Shown: positions 34,227 through 43,174 of the stretch, piece after piece
Position numbering within the stretch: position 1 is the stretch's first letter
Layout: each line of letters opens with the position of its first letter
Origin: CAG-1138 sp964495385
GTDB lineage: Bacteria > Bacillota > Clostridia > Christensenellales > CAG-917
DNA: 64,000 nt
Direction: 5' to 3'
NCBI GenBank assembly: GCA_964495385.1
Contig: CAZBVO010000004.1
Location: forward strand, 1 to 64,000
Program-made: the position numbers and the translations under genes
Notes under the pieces: generated by a model
The model's database searches: none
What the model was told of the DNA's origin: nothing
Seen by the model: only the letters and a program-made list of their open reading frames with translations

Positions 34227-35177
34227 TCAGTCTTTTATTGAAATATTGTCGATAAGGTTGTTTTTGATGCAAAATTCCACCGTTTGGGGTATGACGGCGC
34301 CAAACTCGGGGCTGTCGTCGTAGACGGCGTAAGCAGAGGGCGAAATGCGTTCGTAACGATTGAATTTTCCGAAAAAATCCGTCAGCCGAGGGGCATCGTC
34401 CCGAAGCTCGGGCGCAAGATATTTCCGTGCCGCAAAAATGTCGCCGCTTTTTGTTGCTTCCAACAGCAGTGCAGGCAAAAGGCTTAGTTCGTAACCGCAG
34501 TTTTCAGAGTAGGAAAACTCGTCTTTTACCGAGCGAAAACCCTTGTCGGTAAAGGTAAAAAACGAACGTCTCGTCCGCCCCAAAAGGTCGCCGAAACGGG
34601 TGATTTCAACAAACGAATCGTCAAAAAATTCAAAGTCGTCCGCCTCGCCTTCGTACAAAAGTTTAAACGTTCCGTCAAAGCTTGCGGCGGCAAGATACTG
34701 CTTTTCGTACCTTGCGGTGACAACAATCAAAAGTGCAGAAGAGGTGGGTTGAAACATTATTTTTGCGTTGTTTAAGTTTTGTTTCGGGAAAATACACAAC
34801 TTTTCGTCGCCGCAGCCGAGCACGACTTCGGTGCCGCCTCGGTCGTAAATCGAAACGTCCACTTTGTTGCCTTTAAAATGCCCGGAAGTGCTTATTTTTG
34901 CGCCCGCCGCTGTACCTCCCGACTGCTTTACTTTGTAGGTCAATCCGTAGGTGCCGTCGGCGTAGGCGATAAGTTTCAACCGTCCCATGGCCTCGGGCGA
35001 TTTCCCAAGCACTACGGCCCCCGAAAGCGTTTCGCATTTTGCGCTACATGGGTAAACGGTCACCGGCCAAAACCCTTCGTCCAAAACAAGTTTTTGGTTT
35101 TTTTTAGGTCCTTTCACAACGTGGTTGCCGACGGTTAAGGTGTCACCCTCTTTCACGCTCAAAAAAATTTCAGGCAT
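34227..35177 (-). CDS. Unrecognised 316-residue protein
   Basis: A soluble protein with no signal peptide or membrane segment, preceded by AAAGGAG. The N-terminal 230 residues are rich in predicted beta strands with repeated Gly-turns (YADGTYGLTYKVKQSGG, SASFDGTFKLLYEGE-like stretches), suggesting a beta-sandwich or propeller. Residues 235-316 are more helical and contain AARKYLAPELRDDAPRLTDF. No catalytic motif is visible. The gene lies 63 bases upstream of the coiled-coil gene and downstream of a lipoprotein gene on the same strand, separated from it by a terminator. Confidence 0.65.
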   Translation of the reverse strand: MPEIFLSVKEGDTLTVGNHVVKGPKKNQKLVLDEGFWPVTVYPCSAKCETLSGAVVLGKSPEAMGRLKLIAYADGTYGLTYKVKQSGGTAAGAKISTSGHFKGNKVDVSIYDRGGTEVVLGCGDEKLCIFPKQNLNNAKIMFQPTSSALLIVVTARYEKQYLAAASFDGTFKLLYEGEADDFEFFDDSFVEITRFGDLLGRTRRSFFTFTDKGFRSVKDEFSYSENCGYELSLLPALLLEATKSGDIFAARKYLAPELRDDAPRLTDFFGKFNRYERISPSAYAVYDDSPEFGAVIPQTVEFCIKNNLIDNISIKD

Positions 35178-35193
35178 AACGCTCCTTTGCCCG

Positions 35194-35225
35194 AAAAAAA
35201 GGCACGGGCTTTATAGCCTATGCCT
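35194..35225 (-). terminator. Terminator of the lipoprotein gene
   Basis: On the minus strand the stem AGGCAUAGGCU / AGCCCGUGCCU (one mismatch, one G-U pair) with loop AUAA is followed by U6-7. Confidence 0.75.
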
Positions 35226-35244
35226 GTTTTAGGTTTTTTATAAC

Positions 35245-36060
35245 CTATTCGATTTCGATTGTTTTAAGTTTGTAAATCACGCCGTTTTCGACAATTTCCA
35301 TAAGCGGAGTTTTGACTTTTTTGCCGCCTATTTCGACGTCGTCGTTGGAATAGTAGGCGTAGTACTTAACGCCGGACACGTCGCTTCTTGAAAAAACCAC
35401 CGTTTTGCAGGTTACGTCGCTTTTGAACGGAACGGATATCGTGGCCGCCGAGGAAGTGGATGCGCTGACTTTCACCGTTTGCCCTTCGACCGCAACGGGT
35501 ACGGTAATTCGCCAGCTCGAAATGGTTTGACCTGCCGCACGGAACAAAGTGTAAAGTTCGGCATTGTCGTAGTACGGCGACGAAAGAGCAATTTCGGTAG
35601 GGGTTACGGTTTCGAGCGTTGCGTTCGGATCGGTGTAGAGATAGGCGTAGGCCTTTGCCGCCGCATTGTCGTAAACTACGGTTTGATAGGACGTTACGCC
35701 GTCAACCGTTTTTTCGCGGTAGCTTGCGATAGGCAAAAGTTTTTGCGTTTCGCTTGCCCCTCCGAACAGCAAAACTTCCACAATCTGAAAATCGCCAAGC
35801 GAAAATCGGGTGATTTGAAGTTGGTTGGTCACGTTTTCAAAATGCTTCAAGCCAACCGAAAAGGTTTGATTTTGCACAAGTCGCAGTTCGACGGTGTAGG
35901 TGCCTTTTTCTTCCGTGTCGGGAGCGGTGACCTCGTAGGTGTATTTTTCGTAGCCGAGCCAGTTGACGTCGGCTTCCATGGCATAGTTGGTGCTGTTGCA
36001 ACCTGCAAGAATCCCCGTAAGTGCAATAACCGTTATTATCAAAGCAGAAATTTTTTTCAT
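35245..36060 (-). CDS. Unrecognised lipoprotein
   Basis: A 271-residue secreted protein starting at ATG 36060; longer frames lack a ribosome site. The signal peptide MKKISALIITVIALTGILAGC has lipobox LAGC with Cys21 as lipid-attachment site, so the mature protein is membrane-anchored outside the cell. The mature part is beta-rich, with a KYTYEVTAPDTEEKGTYTVEL stretch like an immunoglobulin-type fold and no catalytic motif. The gene is divergent from addB. Confidence 0.75.
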   Translation of the reverse strand: MKKISALIITVIALTGILAGCNSTNYAMEADVNWLGYEKYTYEVTAPDTEEKGTYTVELRLVQNQTFSVGLKHFENVTNQLQITRFSLGDFQIVEVLLFGGASETQKLLPIASYREKTVDGVTSYQTVVYDNAAAKAYAYLYTDPNATLETVTPTEIALSSPYYDNAELYTLFRAAGQTISSWRITVPVAVEGQTVKVSASTSSAATISVPFKSDVTCKTVVFSRSDVSGVKYYAYYSNDDVEIGGKKVKTPLMEIVENGVIYKLKTIEIE

Positions 36061-36179
36061 ACTCAGCCTCTTTGTTTGATTTTTCCAAACAATTATAACA
36101 AATATCGCGCCCGAGAGCAAGCAAAACCGACTATTTTTGAAAAAAAGCCGCCAAAGGGGAACTTTGTTTTAAAATAAAC

Positions 36180-36209
36180 TTGCCTCAGCGGCCGAACGGG
36201 TGCTACAAT
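36180..36209 (+). promoter_or_regulatory. Probable promoter of addB-addA
   Basis: TTGCCT, 18 bases, TACAAT, 45 bases before the addB start. Confidence 0.55.
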
Positions 36210-36254
36210 AATAATACAAATAATTCTTATTTTTATTATTAACCGAGGTTTAAT

Positions 36255-39200
36255 ATGGGCTGTAAATTGATTTTCGGCGACACGTTTAAACAGGAGTTTG
36301 ACGGCGTTATGGCCGAACTTAAAAGGAACTATAACTCCGATCGCAGGGCAATGCACGTCGTTCTCGTGCCGGACAAATTTTCGCTTACCATGGAAAAAGA
36401 GGTGCTTGAAAGCTTGGGCCTGTCCGGAAGTGCCAACGTGCAAGTGCTGTCTTTTTTGCGCTTTGCCGGCCGAGTCATGAAAAACAAAATCAAAAACTGC
36501 CTCACGCCGCAGGGCGTGGTTATGCTGTTGGCAAAGGTTATAGGCGACGTTCGCGACAAATTGAGCGTGTATAAAAACGCTTCCTACACCGCAGGTTTTG
36601 CCGGCGAGATGTATGCGTCCTTGACCTCGCTTAGAAACAGCGGCATAACCGTGGAAGCTTTGAAAGATTCGATTCCTCGCCTAAAATCGGCGGTTTTGCG
36701 CGAAAAGGTGGCCGACATGGCCGTTATTTTGGAGGCTTACCTCGCCGAACTGGCAAAAGGTTACGCCGACAGCACGACGAGGCTGGAAAAGTTGGCAGAG
36801 TATATCCCGACGGCCGCAAATTTGTCGAGGACGTATTTTTACGTTACGGACATTTACAAATTTACCGCTCCCGAGTATGCAGTGTTGGAGGCTTTGGCAA
36901 AAACCTCTCCGTCGGTTACCGTGGGGCTTCCTTTGGGTGGCGGCGAAAACAAAAGGCTGTTTCCGTACAACGTGAAAGCGCATCTTGAAGCCGCTTTTGA
37001 GCGTGCCGGCGTTACGGTCAAAACCGAGCGCGTTTCGGGAGGCCTGTCGCCTCAGGCGCAAACGATTGTCGACAACCTTTATTCTTACAGGGGAGTGCTT
37101 CCAAAAACTGCGGATGGGAAAATCGAAATTTGTTTTGCCGCCGACGAGTTTTCGGAATGCGAGGAAGTGGCCTCAAAAATCATCGAAGCAGTTGTCGTGA
37201 ACGATTACCGCTACAAAGATATGGCCGTGGTCGTCCCCGACGAAACGTACGTCGGGCCGCTTAAAGCCGCTTTCGACCGTTTCGACGTGCCGTATTTTGT
37301 GGACGAAAGCCGTGTTTTTTCGTCGACCATGCCTATAAAATATTTGCTGTCGATGCTCGATTATTCGATGACGCAAAAAGTGGACGACGCGTTGGAAGCA
37401 ATCAAAAATCCGATGTTTTTAGAGTGCGGCGATTTGACTTACGACGACGTTGACCTGTTTGAAAATGCCGTTTTGCCGACAGGGGCCGAGCGCAGTAATT
37501 TCAAAAAGCCGTTTGACGGGGCGGACGCCCGGGCCGAAGAGGTACGGAAAAAATTTGTAAGCGTCGTGCCTCACTTCAAAAAAACCGATTCTGCGGGAAA
37601 CTATGTTTCCCGAATCGAGGAGTTTTTGGCCGCCGACAACTTTTTTAACAAAATAGAGTGCTTCTGTAAAAGTATGGCCGCAGATGCGAAAACAGTCAAA
37701 AGCCTTGCGCAAACGGAAAGCAGACTGACGGCGGTTTTTAGCGAAATCAAAAACGCTATCGGCTCGGCGGAAATGGATTTCGAGGAGTTTTGCCGCATTT
37801 TTAAATCGACGCTCGAAAGCGTAAAAATCAGTTTGACGCCGTTGTATCTGGACTGCGTTTTCGTCGGAAGTGCCGCAGACAGCCGCTTCGAGGGCGTAAA
37901 GACGATGTTCGTAATAGGCGCAACCGCATCCGCCATGCCGGAAGGGGTGGGAAATCCTGCCATAATTTCGGCCGACGACGAGGTTTTGTTGAAGGAAGCG
38001 GGGCTTGTGGTATCGCCGTCGAAAATCGACGACGTTTTGTCGGCGATGTTTTATCTTACCGAGCTTGTCGTCAGACCGACCGAAAAACTTGTGGTGAGCT
38101 ATCCGAAAACGCTTGCCGGGGTTTCCGTTCAGCCGTCTACGCTTATCGACCAGCTTTGCTTGCTGTTTTCCGACCTCGAAGTATCGGAGCCGAGGTTCGG
38201 GGCGCTTTACTCTAAAGCCGACATGTCCGACGAGGATTTGGCAAGAGAGTACGCTTTCAGGTTCGGCAGCAGAAAGAACGCTTACTACAGCGTGCTGTCG
38301 AATCTTTCCGAGTTGTCCGTTTCTAAAAGGGAGCGCAAGCCTTTCGATGCGGCCTTTTCGCTGCTTACCGACGACGAAAAATACACGGTTAATCGCGCGC
38401 TCGGCGGCAAGGAGGAGCAAAAGCTTCCCGACGGTGCGGATTTGTTTTTCAAGGATTTCAAAACCAACGAATACGTTACGTCGGTCAGCCAGCTTGAAAA
38501 GTATTTCACCTGTCCGCTTCAAAACTATTTCGCATACGGTTTGAGGTTGCAAAAAAGGGTTACCGACGTCATCGAAAACAGTCTGACGGGCAGTTTCGTG
38601 CACGAGGTTTTGGAAAAATATTTCACGCTGTTTGCCGAAGGCAAAAAGGACGTAACCGGAATTTCCGACAGCGAAATTGCTTCGCTTGTCGAAGAAATTG
38701 CCGTAAAGGCCTCGAGAGAAAAAGAATTTGCCGCATTCACCTCGTCCGACAAGCACAAAAAAAGTTTTTTGCGCCTTAAAACCGATTGCGTAAAAATATG
38801 CGTGGCACTCACCGATTTGCTTAAAGGTTCGTCGTACAGGCCGTACAAGCTGGAAGCGGCGTTTTGGAACGGCAACGTCGACCGTTTCGGCGAGGAAATC
38901 AAAAACGTTTACAAGCCGTTGACTTTTACGGTGGGCGGTCGCAACGTCGCGCTTAGGGGCAAGATTGACCGTATAGACGTTTTCGAGGACAAATTTTACA
39001 TCATCGATTACAAAAGTTACGGAAAGTCCATCAAGTTTTCCGACGTGTTTTTCGGTACGGCGATACAGCTTGTGGCGTATATGACGGCGATTGCAAAAGA
39101 GGAGGGGTTCAAACCGACGGGCGTGTTCTATTTGCCGGTTACGGTGGGCTACAAGTCGGCGGCAACGGCAAGCACGGACGAAAACAGATTTGCCGCAAAC

Positions 39201-39641
39201 GGATTTTTCGACTCGGCTTACGACCGCGTGTGCGAAATCGAAAATGCGGTATACGGCCTCAAAGCAGGCAAAAAAGCCAAGGGGCGGTTTTTAAAAACAA
39301 CCTTTTCGGCATCCGCGGTCAAACCTTCCGACGACGGAAGCGGCCGTGAAAGGGTTGTGCTTGAAAACGAAGAAACGGGCGTTATGGAAGTGTGCGAGAT
39401 AAAAACGTCAAGCAGCGGCGCCGTAACTTCGGACACTTTAGACGGCATGGGACAGTACGTTTCAAAGCTTGTGGAGGGTGCTATTTCGGAAATTAGCGGC
39501 GGCTACGTTCAGGCACGGCCGCTGCAAAGGGCATGCGAGCATTGCGATTACAAGGAGATATGTCCCGATCGCACGTCGGGCGGACGAGTTCTGCCTAAAA
39601 TCGAAGCGGACGGCTTTAAAAAGGCTTTGGAGGATTTGTAA
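36255..39641 (+). CDS. addB: ATP-dependent helicase/nuclease subunit AddB
   Basis: A 1128-residue partner of AddA in double-strand break end processing. The N-terminal helicase-like region aligns by eye with AddB (VVLVPDKFSLTMEKEVL near 35), but where AddB of Bacillus has a Walker A GxxGSGKS, this protein reads IFGDTFKQEFDG, so ATP binding there is doubtful, as in RexB-type subunits. The C-terminal RecB-type nuclease has GSFVHEVLEKYF near 779 and the metal-binding IIDYKSYGKS near 915. Four Fe-S cysteines are in FTCPLQNYF (~752) and CEHCDYKEIC (~1094-1103). addA follows after two bases. Confidence 0.9.
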   Translation: MGCKLIFGDTFKQEFDGVMAELKRNYNSDRRAMHVVLVPDKFSLTMEKEVLESLGLSGSANVQVLSFLRFAGRVMKNKIKNCLTPQGVVMLLAKVIGDVRDKLSVYKNASYTAGFAGEMYASLTSLRNSGITVEALKDSIPRLKSAVLREKVADMAVILEAYLAELAKGYADSTTRLEKLAEYIPTAANLSRTYFYVTDIYKFTAPEYAVLEALAKTSPSVTVGLPLGGGENKRLFPYNVKAHLEAAFERAGVTVKTERVSGGLSPQAQTIVDNLYSYRGVLPKTADGKIEICFAADEFSECEEVASKIIEAVVVNDYRYKDMAVVVPDETYVGPLKAAFDRFDVPYFVDESRVFSSTMPIKYLLSMLDYSMTQKVDDALEAIKNPMFLECGDLTYDDVDLFENAVLPTGAERSNFKKPFDGADARAEEVRKKFVSVVPHFKKTDSAGNYVSRIEEFLAADNFFNKIECFCKSMAADAKTVKSLAQTESRLTAVFSEIKNAIGSAEMDFEEFCRIFKSTLESVKISLTPLYLDCVFVGSAADSRFEGVKTMFVIGATASAMPEGVGNPAIISADDEVLLKEAGLVVSPSKIDDVLSAMFYLTELVVRPTEKLVVSYPKTLAGVSVQPSTLIDQLCLLFSDLEVSEPRFGALYSKADMSDEDLAREYAFRFGSRKNAYYSVLSNLSELSVSKRERKPFDAAFSLLTDDEKYTVNRALGGKEEQKLPDGADLFFKDFKTNEYVTSVSQLEKYFTCPLQNYFAYGLRLQKRVTDVIENSLTGSFVHEVLEKYFTLFAEGKKDVTGISDSEIASLVEEIAVKASREKEFAAFTSSDKHKKSFLRLKTDCVKICVALTDLLKGSSYRPYKLEAAFWNGNVDRFGEEIKNVYKPLTFTVGGRNVALRGKIDRIDVFEDKFYIIDYKSYGKSIKFSDVFFGTAIQLVAYMTAIAKEEGFKPTGVFYLPVTVGYKSAATASTDENRFAANGFFDSAYDRVCEIENAVYGLKAGKKAKGRFLKTTFSASAVKPSDDGSGRERVVLENEETGVMEVCEIKTSSSGAVTSDTLDGMGQYVSKLVEGAISEISGGYVQARPLQRACEHCDYKEICPDRTSGGRVLPKIEADGFKKALEDL

Positions 39642-39643
39642 AA

Positions 39644-42600
39644 ATGAGCGACAAGCCAAGATACACCGTAAATCAGCAGAAGGCACTTACGGCGGCAGGG
39701 AACGCCGCGGTTTCGGCATCGGCGGGAAGCGGAAAAACCACCGTCATGATTGCCAAAATTTTGCGCGATCTCGAAACGACCGACATCGACAACATTCTTA
39801 TTTTGACTTACAACAATTCCATAGCGGCCGAAATGCGCTCCAAAATCATTTCGGCACTTTTCGAGGCGGTAAAATCGGCCGATTCCGACGCAAAAAGGTC
39901 ACGCTACGCCGCCCAAATCGACAAAATTCAATTTGCCGACATAAGCACTATTCACGGCTTTTGCAACAGGTTGGTTAAGGCCAATTTCGAGGCGTTGGGC
40001 ATCGATCCGACCTACGACATCCTCACCGACGACGAACTTTCGGCACGAGCGTTGAAGGAAGTTATGGACGAGTACTATGCCTCCGACGACGACGTGTTCA
40101 CCCGTCTGACCGAGCTTTTGCTTTCCAAGCCTTCCGACGACTATTTGGACAAAACCGTGCTTCGCATTTATCGGCAACTCGAAATTCAACCTCGCCCGGA
40201 GGAAACCTTAAAAAAACTCAAACAAATTCACACGGAGGGCAGTGCAAAAGCGGCGGTCGAAACCGTTTTCGGTTATTACGCGGCGCTTTTTGCCGACTTC
40301 GAAAAAATGTTGTTGAAACTTTCGGACGACGTTGCGCTTTTTGACGACGGAAAATATCTTGCGGCAGTTCGTTCGGTCGTGGCGGATGCGCACGTTTTGG
40401 CATGCTCGAAAAACTTTGCCGAAATGGTTTCGTTTGCCGACGACATGGCCGAAAAGACAATCCGCTTGCCGTCGAAATCGGAGGCTCCTGCCGAGCTTAA
40501 AGAAAAGGTCAAAGCAATCAAAAGCTCGTTCGGCCTGTGCGTCAGGGAAATAACTTCGGCGACCTTGGCCGAAAAATACGACTTTTGTACCGCCGACGAA
40601 TTTGTTCGGGACAACGGCAGCGAACTTAAACTCAAACTTTTGGAAATGGTGGAGCGATATGCCGAAAGATATTCGCTTTTGAAACGAAAAGAAGGCAAGC
40701 TCGACTACGGCGATTTGGAACATTTTGCCATAAAACTTTTGGACGATGCCGACAGGTTGGCGGCCGTTACCGACAAATACAAACTGGTGTTTGTGGACGA
40801 ATATCAGGACGTAAACGCTTCGCAGGAGTACATAATCGACAAGGTTGCGTCCGGCGCAAGGGTTTTCACCGTCGGCGACGTAAAGCAGAGCATCTACGGT
40901 TTCAGGTCGGCAAATCCCGAAATATTTTCGGAAAGACTGGGAAGATACGCCTGCGGAAACGGAGGCGAAGCGGTTTATTTCAACGACAACTTCCGTTGCA
41001 ACTACGAAATATTGGACTACGTAAATCGCATTTTCGACAGCGCAATGACGGTTTCGTCGGGCAGTGTCGATTACAAAAACACCGCTCGGTTCGTAACCGA
41101 AACCGCCGACGGCCAAAAACTCAGAGAAGGCGGAACGGTTCGCACGGTGCTGTTCCACAAGGAAAGCGGCAAGCAGGACGAGTGGAAAGTTTCGGGGATT
41201 TTCAGCCTCGAAAACTACGTCGAAAACGACAATGCCGAGGTGTGCGCCGCAAAGGCCGAAGCGCAGGCAATTTGTCAAAAAATCAAGTCGCTTGTGGGCA
41301 AGAGAATAGAGGGCGATCCGAAAGGCAAAATCTGCGACTACGGCGACATTTCGGTGCTGGTCAGGTCGAGGTCTGCCGGCAAAGAAATTTTGGCAGCCTT
41401 AAAGGCAAACGGTTTTCCGGTCAGTGCGGCCAAATTTGAGGGCGAAGGCTACACCGCCGAACGAGACGAAATCATAAATCTTTTGCGAGTTTTGGACAAC
41501 GTCCGTCAGGACATACCGCTTGCCGGGTATTTGCTGGGTTATTTTGGAGGGTTCACCCGTGCAGAATTGGCCGACGTCAGGTTGTACGGCAAGTCGAAGT
41601 GCTTTTTCGACAACCTTAATTTGACGTCGCAAAGCGACACCGAACTCGGGAAAAAGGTCAGAAGGGCATTTGAAATTATCGACGAAAATCGCAAAAGGGC
41701 CGCTTCAAGCGACTTGTTTGAGTTCTTAAACTCTTATATTGCCACTTCGGGTTTCGAGGCTTACGTTCTCGGCAAGAGCGACGGAGCAGACAGGTTGGCC
41801 GCACTAAGGAAGTTTGTCTATTCCCTTAAGGGGCAAAACAAAGCAAAAAGTGCGCACGCTTTCGTCAAATATTGGGACAACCGCACCGAAACCGGAGCAA
41901 ACGACGCGTCTGCGGTCGAGGACGGCAAAAGCATTGTCATGCAAAGTATGCACGGAAGCAAAGGTTTGGAATATCCTATAGTGTTTGTGGCTAATCTCGG
42001 CGTCGGCTACGTCTTTGACAAAGGAAACGTGGGCATCGACGAAAAACTCGGCCTCGGCATAAACGTTTTTGACGACGAATCCCGAACGGTGAAGCCTTCG
42101 ATACTGTCGCATGCAATTTCTATTGCTCAAAAAAGCAGGCAACGCAGTGAGGAAATGCGCCTTTTGTACGTCGCTTTGACTCGTGCCAAGTATCAACTTT
42201 ACGTTTCCGGAAGCGGCAACGTGACGTCGGACAGGAGGTTTAAGTCGATTTTCCGCGCTTCAAGCATGCTTGACGTCATAAACTATGCTTCCGTTTTCGA
42301 CGAAGGGCTTGCCTCGACGTTGGAGGTTCGCTCGGCCGAACCGCAATTATCGGTGCCTCAAACACAACCTGTTGTGGTGTTCGGAAAGTCGGATACTATA
42401 TATAATAAAATAATAAGTGAAATTATTAACCATAAATATAAGTACGCCGCACAGACGAAAGCGGAGCAAAAATACAGCGTAACCGCACTAAACAAAACGG
42501 AAGAGCAGACCGATGCGCCCGTTTTTTTCGGCGAGGACGATCGCAGGGGAGTGGGTATCGCATATCATACCGTCATGGAAAACGTCGACTTTTCGGTAAA

Positions 42601-43054
42601 AGACGAGGCCGCACTTGCCGAACAGATAGATAACATGGTCAAAGAGGGCATTTTGGATGCCGAAACCGCCGCTATGATAGACTTGTCCGAAATTATGGCC
42701 TGCGTTCAGAATGCGGAACTCAGAAAAATTTTGGGGCTGGACGGCACTCAAAACAAGTCGCCGCAAATTTTCACCGAGCTGCCTTTCACGCTTTTGGTGG
42801 ATGCCGACAAGGTTCTCGACAAGCCCGGCTACTCGGACAAAATTCTCGTTCAGGGCGTTATTGACCTTTTGGTGATGGGCGACGAAAACGTTATCGTCGA
42901 TTACAAAAACAGCCTAAAATCACCCGAAAAACTGGCCGAAACGTACAAAAAGCAACTTTATCTGTACAAAATGGCGGTTGAAACGTCGTTTGGTGAAAAA
43001 GTCGACAAAATTGCGCTTTATTCTTTCCCGAAAAAGACGCTATATTACTTGTAA
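39644..43054 (+). CDS. addA: ATP-dependent helicase/nuclease subunit AddA
   Basis: A 1136-residue UvrD/RecB-type 3'-5' helicase with a C-terminal nuclease, acting with AddB to resect broken DNA ends up to Chi. Q motif KPRYTVNQQKAL near 4, Walker A SASAGSGKTTVMIAK near 24, Walker B VFVDEYQDVNASQ near 383, SMHGSKGLEYPIVF (motif V region) near 769 and LLYVALTRAKYQLYVS near 844. The nuclease site is ILVQGVIDLLVMG then VIVDYKNSLKSPE near 1085-1100. Length is a little under the ~1230 of Bacillus AddA. No separate promoter is seen. Confidence 0.95.
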   Translation: MSDKPRYTVNQQKALTAAGNAAVSASAGSGKTTVMIAKILRDLETTDIDNILILTYNNSIAAEMRSKIISALFEAVKSADSDAKRSRYAAQIDKIQFADISTIHGFCNRLVKANFEALGIDPTYDILTDDELSARALKEVMDEYYASDDDVFTRLTELLLSKPSDDYLDKTVLRIYRQLEIQPRPEETLKKLKQIHTEGSAKAAVETVFGYYAALFADFEKMLLKLSDDVALFDDGKYLAAVRSVVADAHVLACSKNFAEMVSFADDMAEKTIRLPSKSEAPAELKEKVKAIKSSFGLCVREITSATLAEKYDFCTADEFVRDNGSELKLKLLEMVERYAERYSLLKRKEGKLDYGDLEHFAIKLLDDADRLAAVTDKYKLVFVDEYQDVNASQEYIIDKVASGARVFTVGDVKQSIYGFRSANPEIFSERLGRYACGNGGEAVYFNDNFRCNYEILDYVNRIFDSAMTVSSGSVDYKNTARFVTETADGQKLREGGTVRTVLFHKESGKQDEWKVSGIFSLENYVENDNAEVCAAKAEAQAICQKIKSLVGKRIEGDPKGKICDYGDISVLVRSRSAGKEILAALKANGFPVSAAKFEGEGYTAERDEIINLLRVLDNVRQDIPLAGYLLGYFGGFTRAELADVRLYGKSKCFFDNLNLTSQSDTELGKKVRRAFEIIDENRKRAASSDLFEFLNSYIATSGFEAYVLGKSDGADRLAALRKFVYSLKGQNKAKSAHAFVKYWDNRTETGANDASAVEDGKSIVMQSMHGSKGLEYPIVFVANLGVGYVFDKGNVGIDEKLGLGINVFDDESRTVKPSILSHAISIAQKSRQRSEEMRLLYVALTRAKYQLYVSGSGNVTSDRRFKSIFRASSMLDVINYASVFDEGLASTLEVRSAEPQLSVPQTQPVVVFGKSDTIYNKIISEIINHKYKYAAQTKAEQKYSVTALNKTEEQTDAPVFFGEDDRRGVGIAYHTVMENVDFSVKDEAALAEQIDNMVKEGILDAETAAMIDLSEIMACVQNAELRKILGLDGTQNKSPQIFTELPFTLLVDADKVLDKPGYSDKILVQGVIDLLVMGDENVIVDYKNSLKSPEKLAETYKKQLYLYKMAVETSFGEKVDKIALYSFPKKTLYYL

Positions 43055-43113
43055 TTCGGCAAATTTTTTGGCGCAAGTAGCTATAATTTAGCAGTTTTTT
43101 TATAAAAAAACGC

Positions 43114-43142
43114 TTGATATTTTTCAACTTGCTTGCTATAAT
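43114..43142 (+). promoter_or_regulatory. Strong promoter of the three-TM acidic protein gene
   Basis: TTGATA, 17 bases, TATAAT, 32 bases before the start. Confidence 0.82.
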
Positions 43143-43174
43143 ATGAGTGTACTATGTTTTAAGGAGACATCTTT

